Below are positions 26,301 through 34,409 of a stretch of DNA of 64,000 nt, in pieces (the stretch's first letter is position 1; each line of letters begins with the position of its first letter). The DNA is from Aphis gossypii. Its lineage: Eukaryota; Arthropoda; Insecta; Hemiptera; Aphididae. Location of the stretch: positions 5,022,001-5,086,000 of the forward strand of contig NC_065532.1 in NCBI RefSeq assembly GCF_020184175.1, read 5' to 3'. Both the position numbers and the translations under genes were made by a program. The notes below the pieces were generated by a model. The model was not told the DNA's origin. It saw nothing but the letters and a program-made list of their open reading frames with translations, and did not search any database.

Positions 26301-29300
26301 GGCCGTCGATCTTTGGCAATCTTCACCTTTAAATTTACGTGTCTATAAGGTTAATAAGTTACACTCTGTACTTATTTTCGTGTTTTTCTTTTTTTACGTG
26401 CTTTTAATTGATAAACCATTTAATATTTTTTTATCGTGTTGATTTCTATTTAAATATAGTATCCATCGAAGTTTATTCCTTAGTTTGTTTCTATTTATCT
26501 TATTTGACTTACACTTTTAGTTATTATTTCAAATAAACTTTGTATATTTTCGTTGATTTCGTTGATCAAACACAATAATATTTAAATGCTCAAGTATACT
26601 GCGCCCGTGTCAATCTAATATTGTATTAAAAAAATAAAAATATCAGTCGGACGCGTTCCAAAACATCTTGTACGAGTTAATCATAAAAGTAAACGTGGGT
26701 CGTCTTTCATGTGCAGAGGGTGTAACTGAACGATTTTTTAGATAAGTGAACAATTTAGTATCTACCAGATACACCCTATATACATTTTCTGAGCTCAGAA
26801 ACTATTATATAAATTGTTGGCCCGAGTATAATAGTAATATATAGATATGCTCCTATAGAATTACGCTTATTTAGGTGATATTTTACTGTGGTTATTTAAT
26901 TTGAATATCTTATTTTACCATTATTTGAATACCATTTTATTCTATATAGATAACATGATTTTTTAAATGAAATATAATTAATGTTTGAGCTAGTTTAGCT
27001 ATCCATTGCATGTTTTCTTATATACGTACAATATTATTACTAATAATATATTTTTTATCTATCCCATCAGAAGAATATAGAAAGCGTTAAAAAATTGAGT
27101 CAATCGCGTGTTTCGGGGGTGGGGAAGCGTTTATTGGATTAGACTATACTGAGTTGTGTCCTCCGTGAGAAGAAGTTTAAACCAGTTATATTCAACGTGT
27201 GGAGATGTACTATGTATAATAATAGTATTATATTATAATTTATAATGTATTATGATGTAACACGCAGGCGGCGGGCCCAGGCGTAATTCTCGCGCGCTGT
27301 CGTCCGTCTGACTAGCAGTTCAGTACTTTAGTGTTTACTGTTTAGTATAATTCTATTCGCCGTCGCAGTCGTATCGCCTCTGCGCTTATAGTCAGATCTA
27401 TCGTTACTTGCATTTATACCTAATCAAGTTTAAACATTTTTGGTTTTTTGACCTTTATTTATTTTTTTTTGAATTTTTCCATTTTCCGTTTGGTATTTTC
27501 GTTATTTTATTATTATTTTCGTACTAAAATATTTCGGTGATATGCAGACTCAAATTTCGCTCGTGGCTGACGAATCATTTCCTATAATCATCACCGACCA
27601 ACCAGACTCGCTGCTCATCGTTCGGAGCCCTTTACACTACTCCAAAAGCGTTGTCACCAATGTCCTGTACTTTTTGCTATCAGTCTACTTCTATTTAGAC
27701 CTGCAAGGTGGCATGTTTTTTTCTTAACGCCAAAAATGTTGATTAAGGTAAGGTACTATAGTAGATATATATTTTTTAAGTTCTCAAAAACTTATTCAAT
27801 ATCATTTCTAAGTCCAATTTTGTGTCCAATTGTATTAAAATGAAATGAGGTTTTTACCGCTGACATTACATACCTATGTATTTTCGCATAAAAAACCTTA
27901 AATAATTACACTTTGCAATTAGTTTATTTTTGCCTACTTTTGTTTGCTATTTTATAGTATATACATGACATCTACATAATTATATATGTGTATGTACGGA
28001 TAGCATATGCTGTAGTTGGTATTCTCTATAAACACCTATTTAACATGCGTGGGTTAACTGGTTGAGTCATTATAGTAGTAACTATATAGTGATTCTCGGT
28101 TTAAAAAATTATGCAAAACTGTAGGTTTCGCTTAAAATGAGAATACGATGATATCATATACGCATCACTATCACTCTCACTCATTTTCATCTGTGTGACT
28201 TCTATATTGTTTGCTGGGAAATAAAGTTTAAAACTTAAATTACTCGATTACTTGAAGATAGTCCATGTAATACTATTTATGTAAATGATAATACTTATAT
28301 TCAAGACGGTTATGTTAATGAAAAAAAGTTTTTATTGAAATAGTTTTAAATATTTCTCTATCTAATTTTTTTAATTTCATATAAACTAATATAACTCATA
28401 TAAGCTATTTTCCTAAAATTGATGATGCATCAAATTTTAAATTATTTTTTTTGTTTTTAACATAGCATTATTTAATCTCAGATAAGTGGAATTTTAATAT
28501 TAACCATACAATTTCAAGGTATCCTGACTATTCTTTGCATTTCAGTGATTATTTACTTATAAAAGCTATGTATTTTATTTCTAAAATCTATATAAAAGTT
28601 AGTTTTACTTTGAATTACGAAATTATTAATTACCTAATCAGAATTAATCTTCAAAATAATTAATTTTTTTTTCATAAACACGAACATTTACTTATAAGAA
28701 ATGTTTAGAAATTCCTTGTGTATACACTATATAGCCATTAAAATATAACTCAAACCATCATAATACTCACGCTTTGTATATATTTTTATTTGGCTTCAAT
28801 ATAATAACAAAATTATATTTTAATAATTAAAAATTATAATCCAGTAACTGTAATCGTAAAAATGTGATTGTATCACTATGTGATACTATCAAATGATTTA
28901 AATGCATTACAATTTATAGCATTTACGGAACACGCTATACAATAAATATCACAATGTACAATAATATTTTTATCACAGTGGAAATACCTTGAAATGTGTT
29001 ATATCTCCAACTCCAAGTACATTGTATACGAGGTGATGACGTACATCGTAAATATATCCTAATGGTAGTTATATGCGTTAGGTAATGCTTTTGTCAGTAA
29101 AATAAGGGGTTGGTAAGTATAATACCATGTAATATCTTGTGTGTATGTGTCTTACATTTTTATATATTATTCTGCTGATTATTGTTGTTATCGACTTATT
29201 GTTATTCTGTCTCGTCCCGACCCATTTAAATGGTTAGTAAAAATACGCGATCGGATTTCTTTACTCCATTATAAGTTAAAACATAAATAATATTATCTAT

Positions 29301-32300
29301 AGAATATATTAAGTTAATAGGTTTTTCATCGGATACAAATATTTTATTCTCATGATATTCAGTTAGCAGTTTTTCTCTTGACAATTTTAACATGCAGTTA
29401 AATTTTATATTTTATTTTAAATTCATTTAATCATCATACAAGTATGTATGAATATTTTAAATAAAGTACCTAGGTAGTCACATTTAGGTGATAAGCCATA
29501 AGTACCTTAGAAAATCTTATTGGGACCGTGTTTTCTTGTTATCTATTTTAGTTACAAAATTAAGTAAAGAGTTATCATCAAGACATTTTTAGAATTGTTA
29601 AGTTGAGAATAAAAATAACCATTTTATAGAACATAAAAATATAGTAATAATTAATTAGTTTTAACATTTTTATATAATATTTTATCATTATTTTTTCTGT
29701 TTGAAAAATTTATATAGTATTATTTTTAATAGAAGATCTATAATTTTACTATTGACAATGATTATCAGTTTTTAGTTGATCAATCAGTTATTTTTTTTAT
29801 AATATTTATTCGATCATAACCCATTCTCTTACTCCGAATGATGTAGGTCATAACATGGTGAATGTGCGACTATATCGGTTTATCGTATATTATTGTTAAT
29901 AAATACATTATACAGGTTCCTGCATAATATAATATATTATGAGACCTGCGATTATTGTACTGCATACAGCCCACTTGTGCATTGCCTCCCAACTGTTCTC
30001 TGTATTATTAGGTACTACAAGTAATTACTGCTCGTCTATGACAATTGGGTTCGTCCTGTAAAAATCGACGACGACCAAACCGACAATTTCATAATATGAC
30101 TAACCATAGTCGGTAATAATACTGCAACTTTTATGTAAAAAACTGAAGGTGATGTTTATTAACTATGTAGTTTAGGATTTCTCGAAAAAAATTGTATTAC
30201 TACTATAACCTATAATGTGCAGTAAAGCTGTTATTTGTATGTTTTTTTACTTTTTGTTAGGTATTCGTTAGTGGAAGTTGATTCAAAATTTGTATTACAT
30301 CACTACTAGATACTATTGCGGCATTAGACAATCTGCGAAATACTCTTACTTTTTATTTCATATTTTAAAGTACATATTTTTTTGCATTTATTTTGAAATA
30401 TTTAAGTACATTCTTATTCAACAATTTAAGTGTATTTAACCTTAAGACTTTCTTGACTGTAACTTAATAACTATAATATGTATTAACATCCCTTCTATAA
30501 TAATTATTTCGGGTTAATAAGTTTCATACCGCGTGCAGTTGTTTAATTTTGTGTGTATATAATACTATGAAGAATACCGGGTACGGGTGTCATTTCTCTG
30601 CGTTCGTGACCTTAATCAATTCTACCCGTAGTCTAAAACAAAAACCTATACGAGGTGAAGACCTTCGTGTTAATAATATTAAACACATTTATATATTATT
30701 ACATGTTATACTCATCCCACATTGACCTTGGACTTGTTGTTTTCTAAACCGTTGTCGGTATAACGTTTTGCGTATACGTGTACGAAAATAATTTAATATT
30801 ATCTATAAAAACTAATAATGTACAAACAATGTTTTATACTAACATATTACCGGAATTTAAAAAAATTAACACTAGTACCCGTGGAATTCGGTAATCTGCA
30901 GTTACTATACAATATAATATTAGCCCAGATAAAAAAAATGTCATAATAAAAAAAGGACTGATATTTACCCACCAACCCATTGACGACCACCTCACCCTAA
31001 ATTTTAAACTTAATTAACGATTTATCAAAATTGATTCAATATTATGCCATTTTCTAACGTTGGTTTAAAATATTAATTAATATATCTCTATCACATCACA
31101 TGTTATTCCTCTATCAATATATACCTACAGCATATTTTAGAATTTAAGCCAGCTATGTATTTGCTTTTTTTTGTCTGATATCACGTCTTGATGTAGAAAA
31201 TTTACTTCAATATTGAAGGTAATTTTTTTTATAAATTCTCAGTATTTTTCTTAATAATTGAGTAAAACTAATAAAAACATCAGAAAAACAAAAATATTTT
31301 TAATATCCCGTCAGGTTAGGTCTTAAGTGCATTTATTATTTTTCCTAGCATTTCTCTTTCATGAGTAAATCTTACCAACTACAATCATGTAATAATTCAT
31401 CTCTTCTGCAGTAGTTTAGTCGTGTCGTTTTTCTACGTCTCGACCTATACACCTATATACTATATACTCGTCGACCTTAAAAACCGTCGTTTCGGATGAC
31501 CGTGAACCGTCTACGTGTAAGAAAATAATATTATTTATATAACTTCGGTAGATATGATGTTTTCACTAATTTATGCCATCGGCATAGGCCATAGCACTAT
31601 CTTTTTATGAATATATTATGTTTATTCATACTTCAGTTTGTATACAACATCAATTGAAGTATTCGAAACAAATATATAATTTTGTGTTATCATTATAATG
31701 TATAATAATATCATCACGACTACACAAATAAAGTGTACTTAATCTAGTTAATAAGTAACTATAGGTACTCTGTTTTAAAAAAAGCCTGGAATATTACATT
31801 GATGATCTTAATCTAATCTCTCAAACTATAAACATTAACCTACATTGTAATATCACATCACTTATAAGTTATAATAACGATCATAATACCTACTTCTGTT
31901 ACGAAGAATTAAATATATGGGAAGATAATTTCGTAATTCATATTTGCTCGGTCGATTTTCTTGATTTTTAAATTTTTCAAATAATCCAATTAAATTAAAT
32001 CTATTTTCATGCGAAAAAAAAACCTCTCCCATACAATAAATGTCTTCTCTCATTAGTTATTAGTCATTACTGCTGTATGAGGAGAGTAGGTAAAAGACAT
32101 GTTTTTCAACTTCAAGTTTATACGAATAAATCCATTTCCATTTATTATAAATCCAGTTTTGCAATTTTGTGCACTAACAATTATAGTTGGTATAAACACT
32201 ATAAACTATAAAAAAAACATTTTGACTTATTCTATCTTAAAGGTATTAAAAACGAATGTATTAGTTCTAAAGTTCTGTGCTTATAAACATAGGTACACTA

Positions 32301-34409
32301 TAGAGTCGTTGAATCGTTAAAAAGCTATAGTTTTATACGTACAGTACATTGCACGGTTTTGAAGTTCAATCTTATGGTACATATGGATTTTATGCAGAGC
32401 TGAACGATTATAATATACCTGTGCAAATACTAAACGCACGTATTACAACCACATTAAGAAAATGTCTGCAGTTAAATTATAAAAAACGGCGTTTAGTTCC
32501 TAGTGTTCCTAATTTCTAAAATGGCTTTTATTAAGTATTATTATTGCTCCTAAACAATATTTTCACCAACAGAAGCCGACGTTTTCTGCCGCTTTGTATT
32601 GGTTTGCTGCGTTTTCATATCGTATTTTGAATATTTACGCGGATTGTAGGTATTTAACTAGTCTATTTAAATATTGTATGCGCTCGCGCTGTATTTTAGT
32701 TTACAATGATGAAACAAACAGAAAATTATTAATTAGGCACTGCCGCCGCAGTAAACGAATTCAATGTATACCATACAACTCAATGCGTATTTTTAGAATA
32801 ATGTTTATTGTAATATGTATGCCGATTAGATCTGCCATACAATTTTCTCATTATGCGAATCCATACGTTTTAAAACCATAAAAACATATCATAAACCGTA
32901 TGCCCTTTAGAATAAATTATTATCTTATTAATTATAATTTTTTCACTAACGAAGTACCTAATGCAGCTGTGTATATCTGCGAACGTGATAATAATATTAC
33001 GTCATTCAGTAACATTAATCCATAAAATAACGTATGTTTTATTGCTAATTATTATTTTATTTGCACATTTCCTAAATAAATACTTATATTATAATTTATC
33101 ATTATAGCATTGATTATAGAATAATCTATTCGTCTATATTCTATGATATCTCAATGTAACATATATATTCTGTGATGATAAATATATTTTATGATATATT
33201 ATGACTTTTATAGAAAGTATATTATAAATATTGAAAATATTGAAAGTCTAAAAAAACATGCTATGATGTATATTTTCTAAAACATTCACTTTATCCGTAT
33301 GGCGTATTTAGAATTATTATATATGTACCTAGTTAATTGTTTATACCCCGAACATGTAGGCATTAACTATATACTCTGTCCAGCGAGAAAACGCGCCGCA
33401 GACCGACCAAAATCGGGTTTTCTGTGCATCCCCAAACGCCACCCTGCTATAAGGAAACCGATTTCGATAGCAGGAAGGTGCAGGGGGATGGGCAGAATCG
33501 ACGCGTTCTCTCGCTGAACAGACTATAACATAAAAGTTTAGTTTAATATTTATTTATTTATTTAAACGGACAAAAGTCCAATTCACAATATATTTGTAAA
33601 GATAACAATAATATAATATAATTTAAAATAGTAAAATATAACACAATAAAAAATGAAAAGATTAATATATCGAATAATAGTAATAATAACAATGATAATG
33701 ACAACAATAATAATAATAATAACAATAATGACAACAAATAATAATTTTACAGCAAATCAGTATAAATACTATTAAAAATATGTTCCGAAAAATCCGATCG
33801 CATCTTATATAATATATAGGTAAATTCAATCTAGTCACCCACTAATGGGTGTTCTGTCCTAAACATACCTAATGCTATAAGTTATAGTATAGTAAAATAC
33901 ATATTGCTAAAATCAAACCAACAGGAAAAACCAAAACTAAAATATTTAGAAATTAAAGGCTTGCAGCTCCATCGACGGTTATTATCATCAATTATCTATT
34001 TGACTTCATATAATGATAGTTGACTTAACAATGTTTTATGATTATTCGTCCGGGCTAAAAAAAATGTATGCTCGCAACTCGGTTGCAGTATATTTTATGC
34101 ACCGTACCTGTCACTTTATGAATTTTCCGATGTCACTTCACTAACGTACTCTATTTTTTTGTTTTTTGCAGTGTCGACGCGGACGTAGCGGCGGAGGAAA
34201 CTATTACGGAAACACCTCTCAACAAGAAGATCAAGGACAACACTGCGTTACTCTGGCGTACGCTCCGGATCGCCGTACCGTTCTACCTGGCAGTTATGAT
34301 CCTGTGCTCGATCGGCTGGCTGGAACCGCAGTGTTGTGACCTACAGAACAATTACAAGTGGTCGTTTGCGTTAGGTCTCCGGTACATGAACGGACCGCCG
34401 CCAACGTGA
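5152..34409 (+). CDS. klar: Klarsicht-like KASH protein, long isoform (5' end outside window)
   Basis: Fourteen exons join in frame: 5152-5391, 5588-5674, 5741-5838, 5897-6236, 6316-6501, 6574-6858, 6938-7417, 7483-7626, 7688-7799, 20902-21080, 21174-21340, 22693-22984, 23056-23183, 34172-34409. All borders are GT/AG and all phases match, giving 991 residues plus stop. Residues 1-80 are a helical, spectrin-repeat-like block. Residues about 81-620 are acidic and Ser-rich with basic RRRK patches, so probably disordered. Residues about 620-910 are again helical. The C-terminus has a transmembrane helix (about 946-963) and a 28-residue luminal tail ending RYMNGPPPT, the KASH signature, with Cys at position -23 from the end, where KASH peptides form a disulfide with SUN proteins. 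In the Klarsicht/nesprin family this anchors the protein in the outer nuclear membrane through SUN, while the cytoplasmic part engages microtubule motors. Exon 1 enters in phase 0 from an upstream exon not in the window. Family call is firm; the choice of klar over another KASH gene rests on recalled family resemblance. Confidence 0.88.
5588..5674 (+). CDS. klar: klar exon b
   Basis: 87 nt, phase 0 to 0, between TTATAG and GTAAGT. It encodes an acidic, Ser-rich linker (residues 81-109, beginning DSNSSSDCDEE). Confidence 0.85.
5741..5838 (+). CDS. klar: klar exon c
   Basis: 98 nt, phase 0 in and 2 out (CAC AG|GTAAAT). It contains several Met and Ser/Pro residues (METETSPSP). The Arg codon at its end is completed by the first base of the next exon. 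Confidence 0.83.
5897..6236 (+). CDS. klar: klar exon d
   Basis: 340 nt, phase 2 in and 0 out. It encodes residues to 255, starting SDRKGPNLATFYYRHLDTD, with an acidic SSEEEEW stretch followed by a helical segment around ERANIEQIKALVENVNWSV. Confidence 0.88.
6316..6501 (+). CDS. klar: klar exon e
   Basis: 186 nt, phase 0 to 0. It is an acidic low-complexity linker (residues 256-317) beginning NEEFIGDSCDASGEYTTEDD. The acceptor follows a run of nine T; the donor is AAA|GTAATT. Confidence 0.85.
6574..6858 (+). CDS. klar: klar exon f
   Basis: 285 nt, phase 0 to 0 (residues 318-412). It is Ser-rich and ends in a strongly basic patch, LRRRKLKHRRKST, before the donor ATG|GTAAGA. The patch could be a nuclear-localisation or microtubule-contact element, but that is only inference. 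Confidence 0.86.
6938..7417 (+). CDS. klar: klar exon g
   Basis: 480 nt, phase 0 to 0 (residues 413-572), the largest exon. It continues the basic patch (ERKSKSGSADSLSS), then has KRPAVRKRPMKMPVFRLGEF and a C-terminal helical motif, AWDSYQEKYLSEPYSEDPPD. The donor is TTT|GTGAGT. Confidence 0.88.
7483..7626 (+). CDS. klar: klar exon h
   Basis: 144 nt, phase 0 to 0 (residues 573-620), with a helical segment around VRNLIVKSRLQLNYLDQVL and the donor ATT|GTAAGT. It begins the second helical region. Confidence 0.87.
7688..7799 (+). CDS. klar: klar exon i
   Basis: 112 nt, phase 0 in and 1 out (GAA A|GTAAGT). It encodes GQLKQRCRENEYCLRFCLEG and ends DIAEIE. Its phase-1 end matches the common exon at 20902, giving a Ser codon at the junction across a 13.1 kb intron. 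Confidence 0.87.
9368..9643. mobile_element. Possible hAT-like MITE, decayed
   Basis: The left end reads CAGAGGTGTCACTA and the right end, reverse-complemented, reads CAGTGGCGTGACTAC. These are imperfect inverted copies of the CAGNGGCGTGACTA type seen at hAT ends. The 276-bp interior is AT-rich without an ORF. The flanking 8-mers (TAATATAT and GTATGACT) do not match, so either no duplication survives or the limits are slightly off. Confidence 0.4.
9990..10583 (+). promoter_or_regulatory. klar: CpG-rich island, probable alternative klar promoter and 5'UTR
   Basis: This stretch stands out from the AT-rich surroundings by many CG dinucleotides (for example around 10000-10180 and 10250-10480). 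It lies directly upstream of a short ATG-containing exon with a consensus donor. I infer a promoter and 5' leader for the isoform starting at 10584. The exact start site cannot be fixed from sequence. Confidence 0.5.
10584..10635 (+). CDS. klar: klar alternative first coding exon 1 (17-residue N-terminus)
   Basis: ATGGCAATCCGCGTGG opens a 17-codon frame (MAIRVEVAHAATQTMIK) that ends in phase 1 at the consensus donor AAAG|GTAAAT. An in-frame TAG directly precedes the ATG. Joined to exon 20902 it gives a Gly codon and continues MVKKCERLEL in frame, predicting an isoform of about 351 residues made of the C-terminal helical region plus KASH. Codon content is GC-rich compared with the flanks. There is no cDNA evidence, and a 52-nt frame can arise by chance, so this is a candidate. 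Confidence 0.5.
11142..11312. mobile_element. hAT-type MITE with degraded 8-bp target duplication
   Basis: The left end is CAGGGGTGGGCTGG and the right end, reverse-complemented, is CAGGGGCTGACTAG. Flanks are AGCGTAGG (11134-11141) and AGCGTGGT (11313-11320), matching at 6 of 8 positions, as expected for an aged 8-bp duplication of the hAT superfamily. The 171-bp interior has no ORF, so it is non-autonomous. Confidence 0.6.
14590..15120 (+). promoter_or_regulatory. CpG-rich promoter-like island, possible non-coding first exon
   Basis: A dense run of CG dinucleotides, including GCCGCCGCAGCCGCCGCC-like sequence at about 14840-14870, lies in otherwise AT-rich intron. An arthropod-type initiator TTCAGTC is at 14903-14909, and a possible donor TTT|GTAAAT is near 15116. 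ATGs after that initiator have only very short frames, so any transcript would have a non-coding first exon, perhaps joining klar exon 20902, which carries an early ATG. The start site and target gene are inference. Confidence 0.35.
15183..15324. mobile_element. Short TIR element (MITE), family unassigned
   Basis: The left end CCGGGTTTCCACTATAC is mirrored at the right end; reverse-complemented it reads CCGGGTTTCCACTACAC (16 of 17). Similarity continues more weakly for about 13 further bases. Length is 142 bp with no transposase. Flanks TTTAAT and CATTAC show no clean duplication, so the superfamily is not assigned. Confidence 0.65.
15325..16600. other. GC-enriched non-coding stretch
   Basis: CG-rich words continue to about 16260, and again near 16420-16620, including a (TTA)n tract at 15417-15437. 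Small ORFs (15846-16258) have no family resemblance. This may be regulatory DNA or a decayed element; nothing firmer can be said. Confidence 0.3.
19752..20151 (+). CDS. klar: klar alternative first coding exon 2 (133-residue N-terminus)
   Basis: The ATG at 19752, preceded by in-frame TAA two codons upstream, opens a frame rich in Asp and Ser with two helical stretches (SFQQIKNDLERLHR and RFDVMKDRVRNYRSKETETL). It ends in phase 1 at GAA G|GTAAAA. Joining exon 20902-21080 and onward gives a 467-residue isoform ending in KASH. Unlike the surrounding intron, the exon has codon-like composition. A weak AG at 19745-19746 would also allow use as an internal exon in the same phase, but it has no pyrimidine tract. 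Reading through the donor stops at 20258. Function of this N-terminus is unknown; its helices suggest an added coiled-coil or spectrin-like segment. Confidence 0.72.
20902..21080 (+). CDS. klar: klar exon j, common to all isoforms
   Basis: 179 nt, phase 1 in and 0 out, after the acceptor TGTTTTTAG. It begins (x)MVKKCERLELDISKQEKIQ and is strongly helical and charged. Three candidate upstream exons (7799, 10635 and 20151) all end in phase 1, so this exon is where the isoforms converge. Confidence 0.87.
21174..21340 (+). CDS. klar: klar exon k
   Basis: 167 nt, phase 0 in and 2 out. It encodes a helical stretch starting TELSSLDTYWNSRNI and ending YSIYANTRQ, resembling a spectrin repeat. The following intron contains a gene on the other strand. 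Confidence 0.87.
21466..21697 (-). CDS. serine protease homolog exon 4
   Basis: 232 nt, phase 2 in, stop TAA at 21466-21468. It has the degenerate Ser195 loop EEDIGCPMICDNQLIGIAS and the C-terminal helix. The chosen acceptor GTTAACAG gives a 68-nt intron; an alternative in-phase acceptor 33 nt upstream would leave only 35 nt. No canonical AATAAA is seen before klar exon k. Confidence 0.72.
21466..22596 (-). CDS. Secreted serine protease homolog (S1 fold, non-catalytic), nested in klar intron
   Basis: Four exons on the minus strand: 22596-22342, 22148-22056, 21983-21766, 21697-21466, giving 265 residues plus stop. A signal peptide is evident (MFYSSIILFCFNLSYC). The trypsin/chymotrypsin landmarks are in order. 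The His57 region reads SNRFMLTEKVC (normally LTAAHC), so His is replaced by Val. The Asp102 region FENDINGVLL keeps Asp. CTIFGTS sits where C-x-x-GWG is expected. The Ser195 region CEEDIGCPMIC (normally GDSGGP) has Ser replaced by Ile and a Gly replaced by Cys. NQLIGIAS and a C-terminal WIKQIIG helix complete the fold. It should therefore lack protease activity, like clip-less serine protease homologs of insects. The whole gene fits inside the 21341-22692 klar intron, on the opposite strand. Frames are open throughout, which argues for a gene rather than a pseudogene, but some splice sites are weak. Confidence 0.72.
21766..21983 (-). CDS. serine protease homolog exon 3
   Basis: 218 nt, phase 0 in and 2 out (GCT AG|GTATAT). 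It encodes INGIPNTFFNETTNYYN through KQCTIFGTSI to IKRKCKELA. Cysteine spacing fits the central S1 region. The acceptor ATGAAG is weak, so its 5' edge may be misplaced. Confidence 0.62.
22056..22148 (-). CDS. serine protease homolog exon 2
   Basis: 93 nt, phase 0 to 0. It lacks an ATG and was found by reading the intron between the two outer ORFs. It encodes VQSCNKVIKYRVQALYTPQF then ENDINGVLLIE, the Asp102 strand of the S1 fold. Donor GAA|GTAGGT is fair; the acceptor TTTCAAG has a poor pyrimidine tract. Confidence 0.65.
22342..22596 (-). CDS. serine protease homolog exon 1
   Basis: 255 nt, from the ATG at 22596 to the donor AAA|GTAAAT, phase 0. It carries the signal peptide, a short propeptide-like stretch and the altered His loop LTEKVC (residues 67-72). 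No RIVGG-type activation site is visible. Without the splice, the frame stops after about ten more codons. Confidence 0.75.
22633..22657 (-). promoter_or_regulatory. Candidate core promoter of the nested protease homolog
   Basis: On the minus strand TATAAG (22657-22652) is followed 24 nt later by an insect-type initiator TCAGTT with its A at 22633, leaving a 37-nt 5' leader before the ATG. The same stretch lies close to the acceptor of klar exon l, so the promoter and a klar splice region nearly overlap. Confidence 0.45.
22693..22984 (+). CDS. klar: klar exon l
   Basis: 292 nt, phase 2 in and 0 out (GCT|GTAATA). It encodes LETEILRYQNALITWAECDK, then a Gly/Ser-rich insert (GGDGVVGGNQKSG, SDSGMSDSGSEHEL), then a helix HEKRLVNLKQLANNLMTIM. 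The layout is a helical repeat interrupted by a flexible loop. Confidence 0.87.
23056..23183 (+). CDS. klar: klar exon m
   Basis: 128 nt, phase 0 in and 2 out. It encodes RIENNEKQLKELQQTCKDLI and ends NTD with AT|GTAAGT. If this last intron is retained, the reading becomes ATG TAA, ending the protein at once without KASH. Confidence 0.87.
27270..27753 (+). promoter_or_regulatory. Promoter-like island with short ORF; possible start of a KASH-only transcript
   Basis: A CpG-rich patch (27270-27380) includes an initiator-like TTCAGTA at 27319-27325. Downstream, an ORF from 27542 to 27727 (61 codons, hydrophobic near its end, FLLSVYFYLDL) stops before a consensus donor AAG|GTAAGG at 27747. A second ATG at 27736 with a weaker donor at 27752/27753 ends in phase 2, which would match the KASH exon (MLIKVS-VDADV). 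Neither reading is certain. The ORF resembles nothing I know. Confidence 0.35.
33371..33526. mobile_element. Short TIR element (MITE), family unassigned
   Basis: The left end ATACTCTGTCCAGCGAGA and the reverse-complemented right end ATAGTCTGTTCAGCGAGA match over about 28 bp with few differences. The 156-bp interior is GC-richer than its surroundings. A possible ACTATA duplication is ambiguous because it overlaps the inverted repeat. An ORF here (33299-33517) is only the element read through. Confidence 0.6.
33660..33745. repeat. AAT/AAC/ATG-rich trinucleotide tract
   Basis: An imperfect run of AATAATAACAATGATAAT-type units extends over about 85 bp. It is a simple sequence repeat. Confidence 0.7.
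34172..34409 (+). CDS. klar: klar terminal exon encoding the KASH domain
   Basis: The acceptor TTTTTTGCAG ends at 34171; the first base completes Ile and VDADVAAEETITE follows. The chain has a short basic neck (NKKIKDN), LLWRTLRIAV, a transmembrane helix to about GWLE, then a luminal peptide with adjacent Cys residues, one at -23 from the end, and the terminus RYMNGPPPT before TGA at 34407-34409. This is the full KASH signature: outer nuclear membrane insertion with the PPPT tail bound by SUN trimers in the perinuclear space. The exon is GC-richer than its surroundings, as expected for conserved coding sequence. Confidence 0.93.

Larger units (their letters stand above)
23184..34171 (+). other. 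klar: 11 kb intron before the klar KASH exon
   Basis: A phase-2 intron. It is mostly AT-rich with no recognisable exons of klar. It contains a promoter-like island at 27.27-27.75 kb, a TIR element at 33371-33526 and an (AAT/AAC)n tract at about 33660-33745. ORFs such as 25008-25304 and 32594-32881 show no family resemblance. A short AGGGTGTA inverted pair lies near 26716-26784. Confidence 0.65.

Noticed and set aside
26716..26784. AGGGTGTA inverted pair as a MITE
   Set aside because: Only about 8 bp match over a very short unit, and no target duplication is visible.
27542..27727. 61-codon ORF as a klar coding exon
   Set aside because: Its only good exit (CAAG|GTGGCA) is phase 1, but the next klar exon needs phase 2. 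It is kept only as an unexplained ORF.
33299..33517. 72-codon ORF with a basic, Pro-rich C-terminus
   Set aside because: The apparent protein-like composition comes from the TIR element at 33371-33526.
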